Source: Phycisphaerae bacterium
GTDB taxonomy: Bacteria; Planctomycetota; Phycisphaerae; Sedimentisphaerales; Anaerobacaceae
NCBI GenBank assembly: GCA_030615025.1
Contig: JAUXAB010000033.1
Location: 1 to 35,231, forward strand
DNA: 35,231 nucleotides
Direction: 5' to 3'
Within the stretch, counting starts at the first letter, position 1, and each line of letters starts with the position of its first letter. This document shows positions 16,357-23,920 of this stretch, in pieces. Below the pieces are notes generated by a model, which did no database searches, was not told where the DNA came from, and saw only the letters and a list, made by a program, of their open reading frames with translations. The translations under genes and the position numbers were made by a program.

Positions 16357-19284
16357 CTATTCGCCGTAGTCGCTGCGAGTCATATAGATAGAGCCTATTT
16401 TATAGTCTATAAACCATAAGCGGACGTCATGGTCGTAACGGGCATAATAACAATACCCCTTTCTGCCTTCGATATCTTTGTACAGAACACCATCTTCAAA
16501 CAAGTTTTTTTCGCCCTGGACAATTTTTTTAGGATGCCCTACTACCTCGAAAACTTCATCAAGGGTAGAGCCGCACCGTAGTTTGTTACGGAAGACATAG
16601 CTGAAATCATGTTCGTGTCGAAGCTCAACAATCTGGCTTTCACGCATGTATATATGAAAGCTGCCGGGATAAACCAGGATATATTGCCTGGGCAGGTTAT
16701 CTTCTGTGAAGTTTTCTTCGCCCCAGCGATATTGAGCGGGTTTACCGAAAATCTCTTTCACTCGTTCAAGGTCTGCTGTATCAATATCCAATTGTCGAAT
16801 CCTTGCCGGAAGCCGTCTGGTAAATTCCTCATCCTCCTCATCTTCATCATCTTCCTGCTTAGAAATCCACACTTTGTCGAGTGGTCCTGAAGTTTTCGTT
16901 GAGACTTTCTTCAGAACATAATAAAAGGGGTTCATATAGCGAATTGTATAATCGCCGCTCTTCCATTCATAGAACATATAGGTCGAACCTTCAATATGTT
17001 TAATGGTGTATTTACTGGCAGTTTTACTACCAGAATGGAATATAAGCCCTTTTGTCCAGGTCCACCAAGGCTTAAACGTTTTGCCATTCGGCTTGAAGAT
17101 AAGCCCTTTGAGGTAAAGGTCACCTTTCCAACTTTTCTCTGCAAGATTGAACTGGTTTATCTCACGCACAAAATCCACACTTTTCCAGGTTCCGATGACT
17201 TTGGGGTCATTAACAAACGGATAATCGACTTTGTCAACAATACGCCCCTGCTCGTTGATATAACTGGTCGGAGGGATATCTGCTTTTTTGTAAGACTCTG
17301 AGCCCGGGACGGGCGAAACATTAATCTCCATGACCGTTCTGTCCTGTTTGTTGATTTCAAACATGAGGCCTTCATCCTTGTAGGAAAGATAATCTTTCCA
17401 CTTGGATTCTTTAATTTTAAAGTCATCACCGAAGGCTTTTTTGATTTTCTGCTCCGAATCACCAACTCTCAATCCATTGGTTAATTTGTAGGAAGGGCTT
17501 AGTGCAGTAATCCCTTTGACCAAACCGTTAACTATAAGAAAGGAAATATCTTCATAAGGCATGTAATATTTTTCCGGAAGATTGTCGAGAGTGTATTTAT
17601 TATCTCCGTAGAAAATCCCCCCTGGTTTTCCCAGACTTTCCAAGATATCGTCTTTACTCATGTTAAACGTATAATCACCAACTCGCAGGCCAGGTACGAT
17701 TATCTTGTCGACAATATGTGCTTTTTTGTAAGATTTTGAACTATCGATGGGCGAAACATTGATCTCCATGACCGTTCTGTCGTTCTTGTGAATTTCAAAC
17801 ACAAGGCCTTTGTCCTCGTAGGTTAGAAAATCTTTCCACTTAGTTTCTTTAAGTTGAAAGTCGTCACCAAAGACTTGTTTGATTTTCTGCTCTGAAGCAC
17901 CGACTCCCAAGCCATTGGCGAATTTGTAATAAGGGCTTATCGCGGTAATCTCTTTGACCGAATCGTCAACTATCAGAAAGGAAACATCACCAAAGTGCAT
18001 ATAATACTTTCTCGGAAGATTGTCAAGAGTGTACCTTTTCTCTCCATAGAAAATCACCTTTGGTTTTCCCAAACTTTCCAACACATCATCTTCGCTCATG
18101 CCAAACGTATAGTCACCGACTCGCACCCCAGGTACGATTGTCTTAGTCTCGGAATTGCTACGAGAATTTTTCTGTGTGTTGGCAGCTTCGGCCATGGAAT
18201 TACTGCCCATCGGCAATAATATCGCGCCAATAACAACAATTGCGATTAATCCAAGATATCCAAGTTTTGAACTTTTTGGTACAGGTCTGTTTAACATGTG
18301 CTTAATTCTCCTTTCTAAAGCCTTCTTTGATTCTACTACGCCAATAATACTTAAACTGAATTTCGGCCTCCAAAACGCCATTTCCGCTATATCAATCAGC
18401 ATATTGCTGTAATTTTTAGTTTCCGGCTTGAGCGTAACGAGTACCATTTCGTCAACCGCTTGTTCTCTGACCCTGCGAACCATCGCGTTTGCAAGCCATA
18501 CAAACGGATTGTAGAAGTACACAATCTGTAACATGGTCTGCAGCAGGTTTACCCAAACATCGCCCCGCTTAATATGAGCAAGTTCATGAATCAAAACGGC
18601 CTTTAATTTCTCTCGCGATAACTTTTTAAGCAAGGCGGCTGGTATTAAAATAATTGGCTTAAATAACCCGCAAACAGCGGGACTGAGCGTATTGCCGGAC
18701 AACCTCAATTCAATATTTTGGCGAATACCTATCTGACTACGACCTTCATTTAGTATATCAAGTGACCGCTCATTTGCAGGTCTGCTTTGAGCAATTAGAC
18801 CTTTGACAAAACAAACCCGCTTAACGAGTAATACCAAAAGAACCAGCATCCCAACAAGCCAGCCTAAAAATACTAATCCCTGCCAGCGAATAGCCTCAAG
18901 CTCAATTCCTGTAGCCGTCGTTTCATTCATCATGGGCGTCTCTAAAGGAATATACCCTTGCGGTATATAGATAGCGATTGGTACCGTCTCTTTTATCTGC
19001 GGTACCCACTTCGCAATAGAAACTTCACTTGGAAAATAATCCCCCATCCAGTATCCAATTCCAGTTGGTAACGTGAAAGAAGCCGGCACAACAAGTTTTA
19101 CAAATACCAGCATCCACAGACAATAACGGAACACTGCTCGTACTCGCTTTCGCAGCAAAAAATCAATGACCAGCAACAAAACAATCAGCACACTGGCTTG
19201 GATAAATATGCCGGCGGTGTAACTACAGAATCCACGGCCAATACTGTCCAAAGCCGTCAAATAATTGTTAATCAACTCGTTCAT
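16357..19284 (-). CDS. BlaR1/MecR1-like M56 membrane metalloprotease with triplicated sensor domain
   Basis: 975 aa, GGAGG 8 bases before the ATG, 28 bp after the BlaI-type gene. The membrane protease part spans 1-360: helices at about 26-43, 52-70, 137-155 and 342-360, and the zinc motif HELAH at 233-237 followed by EQAVDEM as downstream ligand region. In BlaR1 systems this protease is activated by an extracytoplasmic sensor and inactivates the BlaI repressor. Here the C-terminal part has no penicillin-binding motifs. Instead it has two near-identical 146-residue units (about 385-530 and 531-676; each with VPG-RVGDYTF-MS-DD-LESLGKP and YTLDNLP), a linker module, and a third diverged unit from about 832 (VKEIFGKPAQYRWGEENFT, then EDNLPRQY). 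The ligand is unknown. Confidence 0.87.
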   Translation of the reverse strand: MNELINNYLTALDSIGRGFCSYTAGIFIQASVLIVLLLVIDFLLRKRVRAVFRYCLWMLVFVKLVVPASFTLPTGIGYWMGDYFPSEVSIAKWVPQIKETVPIAIYIPQGYIPLETPMMNETTATGIELEAIRWQGLVFLGWLVGMLVLLVLLVKRVCFVKGLIAQSRPANERSLDILNEGRSQIGIRQNIELRLSGNTLSPAVCGLFKPIILIPAALLKKLSREKLKAVLIHELAHIKRGDVWVNLLQTMLQIVYFYNPFVWLANAMVRRVREQAVDEMVLVTLKPETKNYSNMLIDIAEMAFWRPKFSLSIIGVVESKKALERRIKHMLNRPVPKSSKLGYLGLIAIVVIGAILLPMGSNSMAEAANTQKNSRSNSETKTIVPGVRVGDYTFGMSEDDVLESLGKPKVIFYGEKRYTLDNLPRKYYMHFGDVSFLIVDDSVKEITAISPYYKFANGLGVGASEQKIKQVFGDDFQLKETKWKDFLTYEDKGLVFEIHKNDRTVMEINVSPIDSSKSYKKAHIVDKIIVPGLRVGDYTFNMSKDDILESLGKPGGIFYGDNKYTLDNLPEKYYMPYEDISFLIVNGLVKGITALSPSYKLTNGLRVGDSEQKIKKAFGDDFKIKESKWKDYLSYKDEGLMFEINKQDRTVMEINVSPVPGSESYKKADIPPTSYINEQGRIVDKVDYPFVNDPKVIGTWKSVDFVREINQFNLAEKSWKGDLYLKGLIFKPNGKTFKPWWTWTKGLIFHSGSKTASKYTIKHIEGSTYMFYEWKSGDYTIRYMNPFYYVLKKVSTKTSGPLDKVWISKQEDDEDEEDEEFTRRLPARIRQLDIDTADLERVKEIFGKPAQYRWGEENFTEDNLPRQYILVYPGSFHIYMRESQIVELRHEHDFSYVFRNKLRCGSTLDEVFEVVGHPKKIVQGEKNLFEDGVLYKDIEGRKGYCYYARYDHDVRLWFIDYKIGSIYMTRSDYGE
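17256..18131 (-). repeat. 438-bp tandem duplication inside the M56 gene
   Basis: Corresponding points, for example GGTACGAT at 17693 and 18131, are exactly 438 bp (146 codons) apart. DNA identity remains high across both units, including the stretches coding DRTVMEINVSP and KYTLDNLP or RYTLDNLP. The duplication is in frame and fairly recent; boundaries are approximate. Confidence 0.8.
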
Positions 19285-19312
19285 CTTTCGACCTCCAAGT
19301 CTATTTATTGAT

Positions 19313-19741
19313 TTATTTACGATCGGTTTTTCTGTTTTTAGCCTTGTTTACAAGTTTGCGCAACTGTGCCGATTCAGCCTTTGAAAGGCCTTCATGTTCA
19401 ATCAAAAACTGCATCATAGGAGTCAATGCCCCGTCAAAGGCCCGCTTAAGCATCTTGCGGAATTCCCCTCGTTTGGCGTCAACGTCACTTATGGCAGAAC
19501 TGAAAAGCTGCAAGTTGCGGATTCTCTCGATTTGAAGAAAGCCCTTCTCAACCATCCTGTCCATCGTGGTCTTTACCGTGCTATAGGCCCGGTCTCTGCT
19601 TTTGGCTAACGTTTCCTGGACGGTTCCGGCTGTACAAAGCTCTTTTTCCCAGACTACCTTCATTATTTCCCATTCGGCCTGGGTTAGTTCCACAGCCGGC
19701 TTTTCCCGGCTGGGCCTCTTGACTTTTTTTGACTTCGGCAT
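19313..19741 (-). CDS. BlaI/MecI/CopY-family transcriptional repressor
   Basis: 142 aa, GGAGG 8 bases before the ATG. A basic N-terminal tail (PKSKKVKRPSREKP) precedes a winged helix: LTQAEWEIMKVVWEKELCTAGTVQE and then RAYSTVKTTMDRMVEKGFL, the family recognition helix and wing. The C-terminal half is the helical dimerisation domain. It pairs with the M56 protease 28 bp downstream, whose activity would end repression by cleaving or displacing it. Its own promoter carries a palindrome suited to it (19777-19794), so autoregulation is likely. Confidence 0.92.
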   Translation of the reverse strand: MPKSKKVKRPSREKPAVELTQAEWEIMKVVWEKELCTAGTVQETLAKSRDRAYSTVKTTMDRMVEKGFLQIERIRNLQLFSSAISDVDAKRGEFRKMLKRAFDGALTPMMQFLIEHEGLSKAESAQLRKLVNKAKNRKTDRK

Positions 19742-19755
19742 ATCTTATACCTCCA

Positions 19756-19801
19756 TATTCTATATCTGTAGAGTATATTCGACAAATGTCGAATCTGTCA
19801 A
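19756..19801 (-). promoter_or_regulatory. promoter with two operator-like dyads for the BlaI-M56 operon
   Basis: On the minus strand: -35 TTGACA (19801-19796), 18-base spacer, -10 TATACT (19777-19772). The spacer contains a perfect dyad ATTCGACA-TT-TGTCGAAT (19777-19794), matching the ACA-N2-TGT core of BlaI/MecI operators. A second, imperfect dyad TACTCTACA-GA-TATAGAATA (19756-19775) overlaps the -10. Repressor at either site would block polymerase. Confidence 0.65.
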
Positions 19802-19991
19802 GGAAAAAATAAAATAAATTTGCATATTTTTTTATTTTCCCGCTTCTGACCGGCAAAAATGCACAAAAAAATGGGAATGATATTAAAAAGGAAAGCCGAG
19901 ATTACTTTATCAGTTTGGCGATTTGTCTGAATTGTAGATGTTTAGCGGTCTCAACCACCCCAAATGACGCTCTCTCCATACAGCTAATCTA

Positions 19992-20816
19992 TTATTCGCT
20001 ACCTGCAACCACAATGCTCAGATGCACCTTTTTCACATCTTTCACTCGGACCGTTGGTTTTTCAATTTTCTCTTCGGGTCCAGCCAAATCCGGCTTCACT
20101 GGGGTTATCAAATCATCAACTATCTCGATAATCCGGTCGGTGCTAACATCGTCAAACTTTCGCTCACCGGGCGTCTTGGTCTCAACAAATAACGTCGACG
20201 AATCAAACCTCTCCCAAATATTGGCCAAATCTGCCAGCAGTAAATTTAAGTCCTCCTGGCTGCAAGTAATAGAATATACGCTTTTGCCCCTCCGGGTTTT
20301 CAAACTGATGGAATCCGAAAGGCCATTATCCTCAATCGCCTTGTTGATAAATGCATTAACCGTGCTCAACGCATCCGTCTTCAATTCAAGCCTGCCATCA
20401 AATGCAACCGCGGGCAAAGCGGGTTTGTAATCAGACTCAGGGGCAACAATCGTGTAAACTACGGCCGACAAAATAGCTACCAATCCAACCATGGCAGCGG
20501 CAGCCAAAACCTTGCGAACCAGCAGATGCCTCACACCTACCCGCCTGTCGGAAGGTTCCTCGCTCCAGGCGCGCTCGCCCGATAGTGTCCCTCTTTCCAG
20601 AGAAGCTTTTATCTCATCCAGAATCCGGGCCGGTGCCTCGGCACGAGGCAAAGAGCCAACCAACATTTTACTCTTCTGAAGCTCCCGCAGCCGCTGAGCA
20701 ACTTGTGCATCATGTGATATCAGCCGCTGAACCTCGGTCTGCTCCCTTTCTGTCAGCTCTCCGTCAATAAAGCTATTCAGCAATTCCTCGATATTTGGTT
20801 CTTCTTTTTGGTTCAT
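19992..20816 (-). CDS. transmembrane anti-sigma factor
   Basis: 274 aa. The cytoplasmic N-terminal domain (1-100) begins with EELLNSFIDGELTEREQTEV and a short helical region like anti-sigma domains, but lacks the HxxxCxxC zinc motif. One membrane helix lies at about 103-124 (VLAAAAMVGLVAILSAVVYTI). The outer domain (125-274) has no recognised family. Its start overlaps the end of the ECF sigma gene by 4 bp, so it should hold that sigma factor at the membrane until a signal is sensed outside. The function call rests on this linkage plus topology. Confidence 0.8.
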   Translation of the reverse strand: MNQKEEPNIEELLNSFIDGELTEREQTEVQRLISHDAQVAQRLRELQKSKMLVGSLPRAEAPARILDEIKASLERGTLSGERAWSEEPSDRRVGVRHLLVRKVLAAAAMVGLVAILSAVVYTIVAPESDYKPALPAVAFDGRLELKTDALSTVNAFINKAIEDNGLSDSISLKTRRGKSVYSITCSQEDLNLLLADLANIWERFDSSTLFVETKTPGERKFDDVSTDRIIEIVDDLITPVKPDLAGPEEKIEKPTVRVKDVKKVHLSIVVAGSE

Positions 20817-21418
20817 TGCAAAATGGCCTCCATAATCTTTCTTAGATTGCTTCTGGCCCTGCTCAGTCTGCTCTTAACTGTACCCAATTCGATATCCAGC
20901 ACCTCTGCAATACGAGCATAATTCATACCTTCAATATCCCGTAAGACAACTACTGCTCTGTGCGCATCATCCAATTTCATCAGCACGTCTACGACTATCT
21001 TACACAGCTCTTTATTCTGAGCCACTGCCGCTGGATCGGGGCAGCTTTCATCGGTCAAAAACTCCTTCAACTCACGTCTTGCCTGCTGGTTGTGTCCATT
21101 GTCTTCGGTGTCCAGGCTTTTGTGCTTCAGCCTGACGCTTCTTTGGCAGTAATTCAGAGTCAAATTAACAGCTATTCTAAACGCCCAGGTGTAAAAGCTG
21201 CTTCTGCCCTCAAATTCGTTTATTTTCTCTATTATTTTGACAAACGTATCCTGTGTAAGTTCCGCAGCATCGTCGGTATTTGCACATATTCTCAATATGA
21301 CGTTATAAATGCGATTCTGATACTTGAGGATGAGCTGTTCCATCGCCGCAGAATCGCCCTGCCGGCACTGCTCAACCAATACGGCATCGTCAATGTTGAT
21401 ATTTATCGCTTCTGTCAC
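20813..21418 (-). CDS. ECF-type RNA polymerase sigma factor (RpoE-like)
   Basis: 201 aa from a GTG at 21418 with AAGGGA upstream. Sigma region 2 spans about 22-95 (YQNRIYNVILRICANTDDAAELTQDTFVKI ... FYTWAFRIAVNLTLNYCQR) and region 4 about 135-195 (DDAHRAVVVLRDIEGMNYARIAEVLD ... GTVKSRLSRARSNLRK); there is no region 1.1 or 3, as in ECF factors. It directs polymerase to a stress or envelope regulon and is restrained by the anti-sigma factor encoded by the next, overlapping gene. An RpoE-like promoter lies just upstream, suggesting positive autoregulation. Confidence 0.93.
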   Translation of the reverse strand: MTEAININIDDAVLVEQCRQGDSAAMEQLILKYQNRIYNVILRICANTDDAAELTQDTFVKIIEKINEFEGRSSFYTWAFRIAVNLTLNYCQRSVRLKHKSLDTEDNGHNQQARRELKEFLTDESCPDPAAVAQNKELCKIVVDVLMKLDDAHRAVVVLRDIEGMNYARIAEVLDIELGTVKSRLSRARSNLRKIMEAILQ

Positions 21419-21433
21419 GCCTTTTCCCTTGAA

Positions 21434-21461
21434 TTAGACCAACATTGCCCCAAAAGGTTCC
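21434..21461 (-). promoter_or_regulatory. ECF-type promoter GGAACC-16-GTCTAA before the sigma gene
   Basis: On the minus strand GGAACC (21461-21456), 16 bases, then GTCTAA (21439-21434). This matches the GGAACTT/GTCTGA type used by RpoE-like factors. The -10 ends only 15 bases before the GTG start, so the leader would be very short. Confidence 0.5.
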
Positions 21462-21482
21462 GATAAATACTATGCTTATTTA

Positions 21483-21588
21483 CCGCTGAGCCTGCAAAGA
21501 ACGCAGAGATAATATGGTGATTGGTAAGTGGGGACCGGTAACTATTTAACCATTTAACCAATTACCATTTAACCAATATTCTCAGCGG
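21483..21588. repeat. inverted repeat CCGCTGAG / CTCAGCGG with 'atttaacca' repeats between
   Basis: Arms at 21483-21490 and 21581-21588 are perfect. Between them the phrase ATTTAACCA occurs three times (21544-21577). No gene is present in 21462-21629. Function unknown. Confidence 0.4.
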
Positions 21589-21629
21589 CCCCGCCTTCCC
21601 GGCGGTAAACAGATACCAAAATAAACAAA

Positions 21630-21785
21630 AATGAGGTCAGACTGCAGGCTATAATCGCAGATTATCCTTTTCCGGTCAAAGCTTTTTCCCGTTTTTCGTA
21701 TCGTTGATTGTCAATATGGTAATACAGCAATTGAATAGAAAAGTTCACTAAACTGTTGGCATTGGGGTTGGGCTAATGGTATAAT
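21630..21785 (+). repeat. 156-bp upstream repeat, copy 1, with promoter TTGGCA-18-TATAAT
   Basis: Runs from AATGAGGT to the -10 box and is about 85% identical by eye to 22419-22573. The most conserved core includes CCGGTCAAAGCTTTTTC and GTCAATATGGTAATAC. At its end are TTGGCA (21756-21761), 18 bases and TATAAT (21780-21785), a good promoter for the PEP-CTERM gene starting 46 bp later. Confidence 0.75.
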
Positions 21786-21831
21786 AAGTAGCGATTTGAA
21801 AATCACTTCTTATTGGGCATAAAACGGAGAT

Positions 21832-22413
21832 ATGATGAAAACGAAAATTATAACAATGGTTGCAGTAGTAATCTTGCTTTCAGCGTCTCAGGTGCAGGCG
21901 ATAGATGTTGATTTCTACAGTGATGCAACCATTGAAGATGGCGCCATCTACAATATGGTCAGGATTTATGACACACCGCCAGAGACCACAACCGTAGATA
22001 TGTTCGGCGGTAGTGTAAGCAGTCTGCGAACCTACGACTCGAGCATAGCGAATATTTATGTTGGTGAAGTGTTCGGAGAGATTATAGCTGGTAACTCGAG
22101 CGTAGTTAACATCTACGGCGGCAGTGTTACGTGTCATTTTCTTGCTGTCATGGACTCAAGCACGCTGAATGTTTATGGTGGCAATTTCTCTTCCACTAAT
22201 TCCCCTGGTTTCTCAGAGGCGAGTACGGTAAATATCTATGGCTATGATTTCAGCTATGATGGTTGGAGTTTAACTGGATTCTTACAGGATGGTTCCCCTC
22301 TTATATTTAATGAATTAGCTTTTGACAAATATTCCCATATTAACTTAATTCCAGAACCGACAAGTCTTTTGTTATTTGGCTTAGGGGCGCTGCTGATGAG
22401 AAAACGAAAGTAA
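21832..22413 (+). CDS. PEP-CTERM beta-repeat protein, tandem copy 1
   Basis: 193 aa, GGAG just before tandem ATGs at 21832 and 21835. Signal peptide 1-24 (KIITMVAVVILLSASQVQA). The middle consists of short degenerate strands of the type VNIYGGSV / LNVYGGNF preceded by DSS or NSS turns, suggesting a small beta-solenoid. It ends in IPEPTSLLLFGLGALLMRKRK, a textbook PEP-CTERM signal for exosortase-dependent sorting. Transcribed from the promoter in the upstream repeat. It is the left copy of a tandem duplication with the gene at 22614; ends and promoter are nearly identical, middles have diverged strongly. Confidence 0.8.
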   Translation: MMKTKIITMVAVVILLSASQVQAIDVDFYSDATIEDGAIYNMVRIYDTPPETTTVDMFGGSVSSLRTYDSSIANIYVGEVFGEIIAGNSSVVNIYGGSVTCHFLAVMDSSTLNVYGGNFSSTNSPGFSEASTVNIYGYDFSYDGWSLTGFLQDGSPLIFNELAFDKYSHINLIPEPTSLLLFGLGALLMRKRK

Positions 22414-22418
22414 CCACA

Positions 22419-22573
22419 AATGAGGTTGAACTGCAGGATATAATTACAGATTAGCCTTTACCGGTCAAAGCTTTTTCAGTTTTTCGTATCGTTAATTGTC
22501 AATATGGTAATACAACAATTGAATAGAAAAGTTCATTAAACTGCTGGCATTTCGGTTGTCCTGATGGTATAAT
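22419..22573 (+). repeat. 155-bp upstream repeat, copy 2, with promoter CTGGCA-18-TATAAT
   Basis: Second copy of the 21630-21785 sequence, 789 bp further on, beginning 6 bp after the stop of PEP-CTERM copy 1. -35 CTGGCA (22544-22549) has one change from copy 1; the spacer is 18 bases and the -10 TATAAT (22568-22573) is identical. Confidence 0.75.
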
Positions 22574-22613
22574 AATTTAGAAGCCAATTTTGACGGGGTA
22601 TAAAACAGAAAGG

Positions 22614-23327
22614 GTGCGCAAAATTAGGACAAAAACGAAAATTATAGCAATTGTGGCGGCAACGGTAATTCTCTCTTTTACAGCGGCTCAGCTATACGCG
22701 GTACCGGAAAACAAAATCTTTACCTCCAGCGGCCAGATACTTGACGGCGAAGAGTGGAACAACGTCTCCATCTACAATGACGCTACAATAGTTGATATGC
22801 TCGGCGGCAACGTCGATAGCATATCAACCTTCGATGCCAGCACCATAAGCGTCACAGGCGGGCAAGTAAATATGCTGGGCGTCGGCCGGTTGAGCACTGC
22901 TCACGTATCTGGTGGGTTTGTATATGGTTTAGACGCTTGGGATCAATCAAGTGTCATTTTTTCCGAAGATGCTGATGTTTTCGCTCCCAGAGTTTGCAAC
23001 TTTGCGAATTTAACCATGAATGACGGCACCGTTAACCACCTTGGCGCAATCGACGCAGGTATAATCAACCTATATGGAGGTTTAATATCAGACTACCTCG
23101 TTGCCCTCGACTACTCGGTCGTCAACATTTTCGGATATGACCTATTAAAAACAAATACGGGAGGAAAATACGCCTATGGTCAGGTTTATGGATTTTGGAC
23201 AGACGGTACTGCTTTCACCATAGACCTCAATGGCTCGGAGACATACTCACATATTAACTTAATCCCGGAACCGACAAGTCTTTTGTTATTTGGCTTAGGG
23301 GCGCTGCTCCTGAGAAAACTAAGGTAA
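22614..23327 (+). CDS. PEP-CTERM beta-repeat protein, tandem copy 2
   Basis: 237 aa from a GTG at 22614, chosen because it aligns with the ATG of copy 1; a TTG at 22590 is the only longer option. AGAAAGG abuts the GTG, so initiation may be poor. Signal peptide KIIAIVAATVILSFTAAQLYA, then a 170-residue body of short beta repeats (VDMLGGNVDSISTFDASTIS; INLYGGLISDYLVALDYSVV) and the C-terminus LIPEPTSLLLFGLGALLLRK. The last 70 bases are almost identical to copy 1. Envelope-sorted protein of unknown ligand. The start-codon region is disrupted relative to copy 1 by a short insertion. Confidence 0.75.
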   Translation: MRKIRTKTKIIAIVAATVILSFTAAQLYAVPENKIFTSSGQILDGEEWNNVSIYNDATIVDMLGGNVDSISTFDASTISVTGGQVNMLGVGRLSTAHVSGGFVYGLDAWDQSSVIFSEDADVFAPRVCNFANLTMNDGTVNHLGAIDAGIINLYGGLISDYLVALDYSVVNIFGYDLLKTNTGGKYAYGQVYGFWTDGTAFTIDLNGSETYSHINLIPEPTSLLLFGLGALLLRKLR

Positions 23328-23380
23328 CCAGGCAGGCAAATATAGAATGCACTTAATGTTTGTATACAGCCGCCGAAAAA

Positions 23381-23917
23381 TCATTTTGTGTGCGTAAGGA
23401 CGAATTCAGCCGAAAGACGTTTGCCGTTAGGACATAAGCATGTCACCTGCAATATGCGGCTTTGGTTCGTCTCCAACTCGAAAGGCAAACTGAATTCGTA
23501 AGCTCTTAAAAAGTCTTGCCAGTAACGGTTGTTTTCAACTACATCTGTCAAATCGATATCCGGCCAGATAGTGATTCTCCTGCCCTTCGGCTCGGCAGAA
23601 CGCGGAACTCTTGCGTACAGCTCAAAACGAAATATCCCCGGCGACTTTATCTCAGAACCAAATGGGTCCAACAAACTCACATAGACCTTTATCTTTGACT
23701 CTTCTGAAGCATTGCTGACGCGGGTGAATTCAGTTAACGGCACAATATCGATTTTCACCGGAGCATAACGAGCATAGGTAGAAACTTCATTACAATCGTT
23801 ATCAGCGATAGGCGGCGGTTCAATCCGCCCAGGGCCGACCTGCGGCGGCTCACAACCGGCCTCAACCAAAAGCAATACAAAGAAAAATATCTGTGCTATC
23901 ACACCTGTTGTTTTCAT
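23381..23917 (-). CDS. lipoprotein of unknown function
   Basis: 178 aa. The signal peptide ends in a lipobox LVEAGC with Cys22, so the protein is probably lipid-anchored. The mature part has a predicted beta-sandwich character (VKIDIVPLTEFTRV ... IKVYVSLLDPFGSEIKSPGI), possibly periplasmic, and one Cys pair near the end. No family recognised. It begins 3 bp after the ribBA stop, so it is probably cotranscribed and translationally coupled. Confidence 0.75.
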   Translation of the reverse strand: MKTTGVIAQIFFFVLLLVEAGCEPPQVGPGRIEPPPIADNDCNEVSTYARYAPVKIDIVPLTEFTRVSNASEESKIKVYVSLLDPFGSEIKSPGIFRFELYARVPRSAEPKGRRITIWPDIDLTDVVENNRYWQDFLRAYEFSLPFELETNQSRILQVTCLCPNGKRLSAEFVLTHTK

Positions 23918-23920
23918 AGA

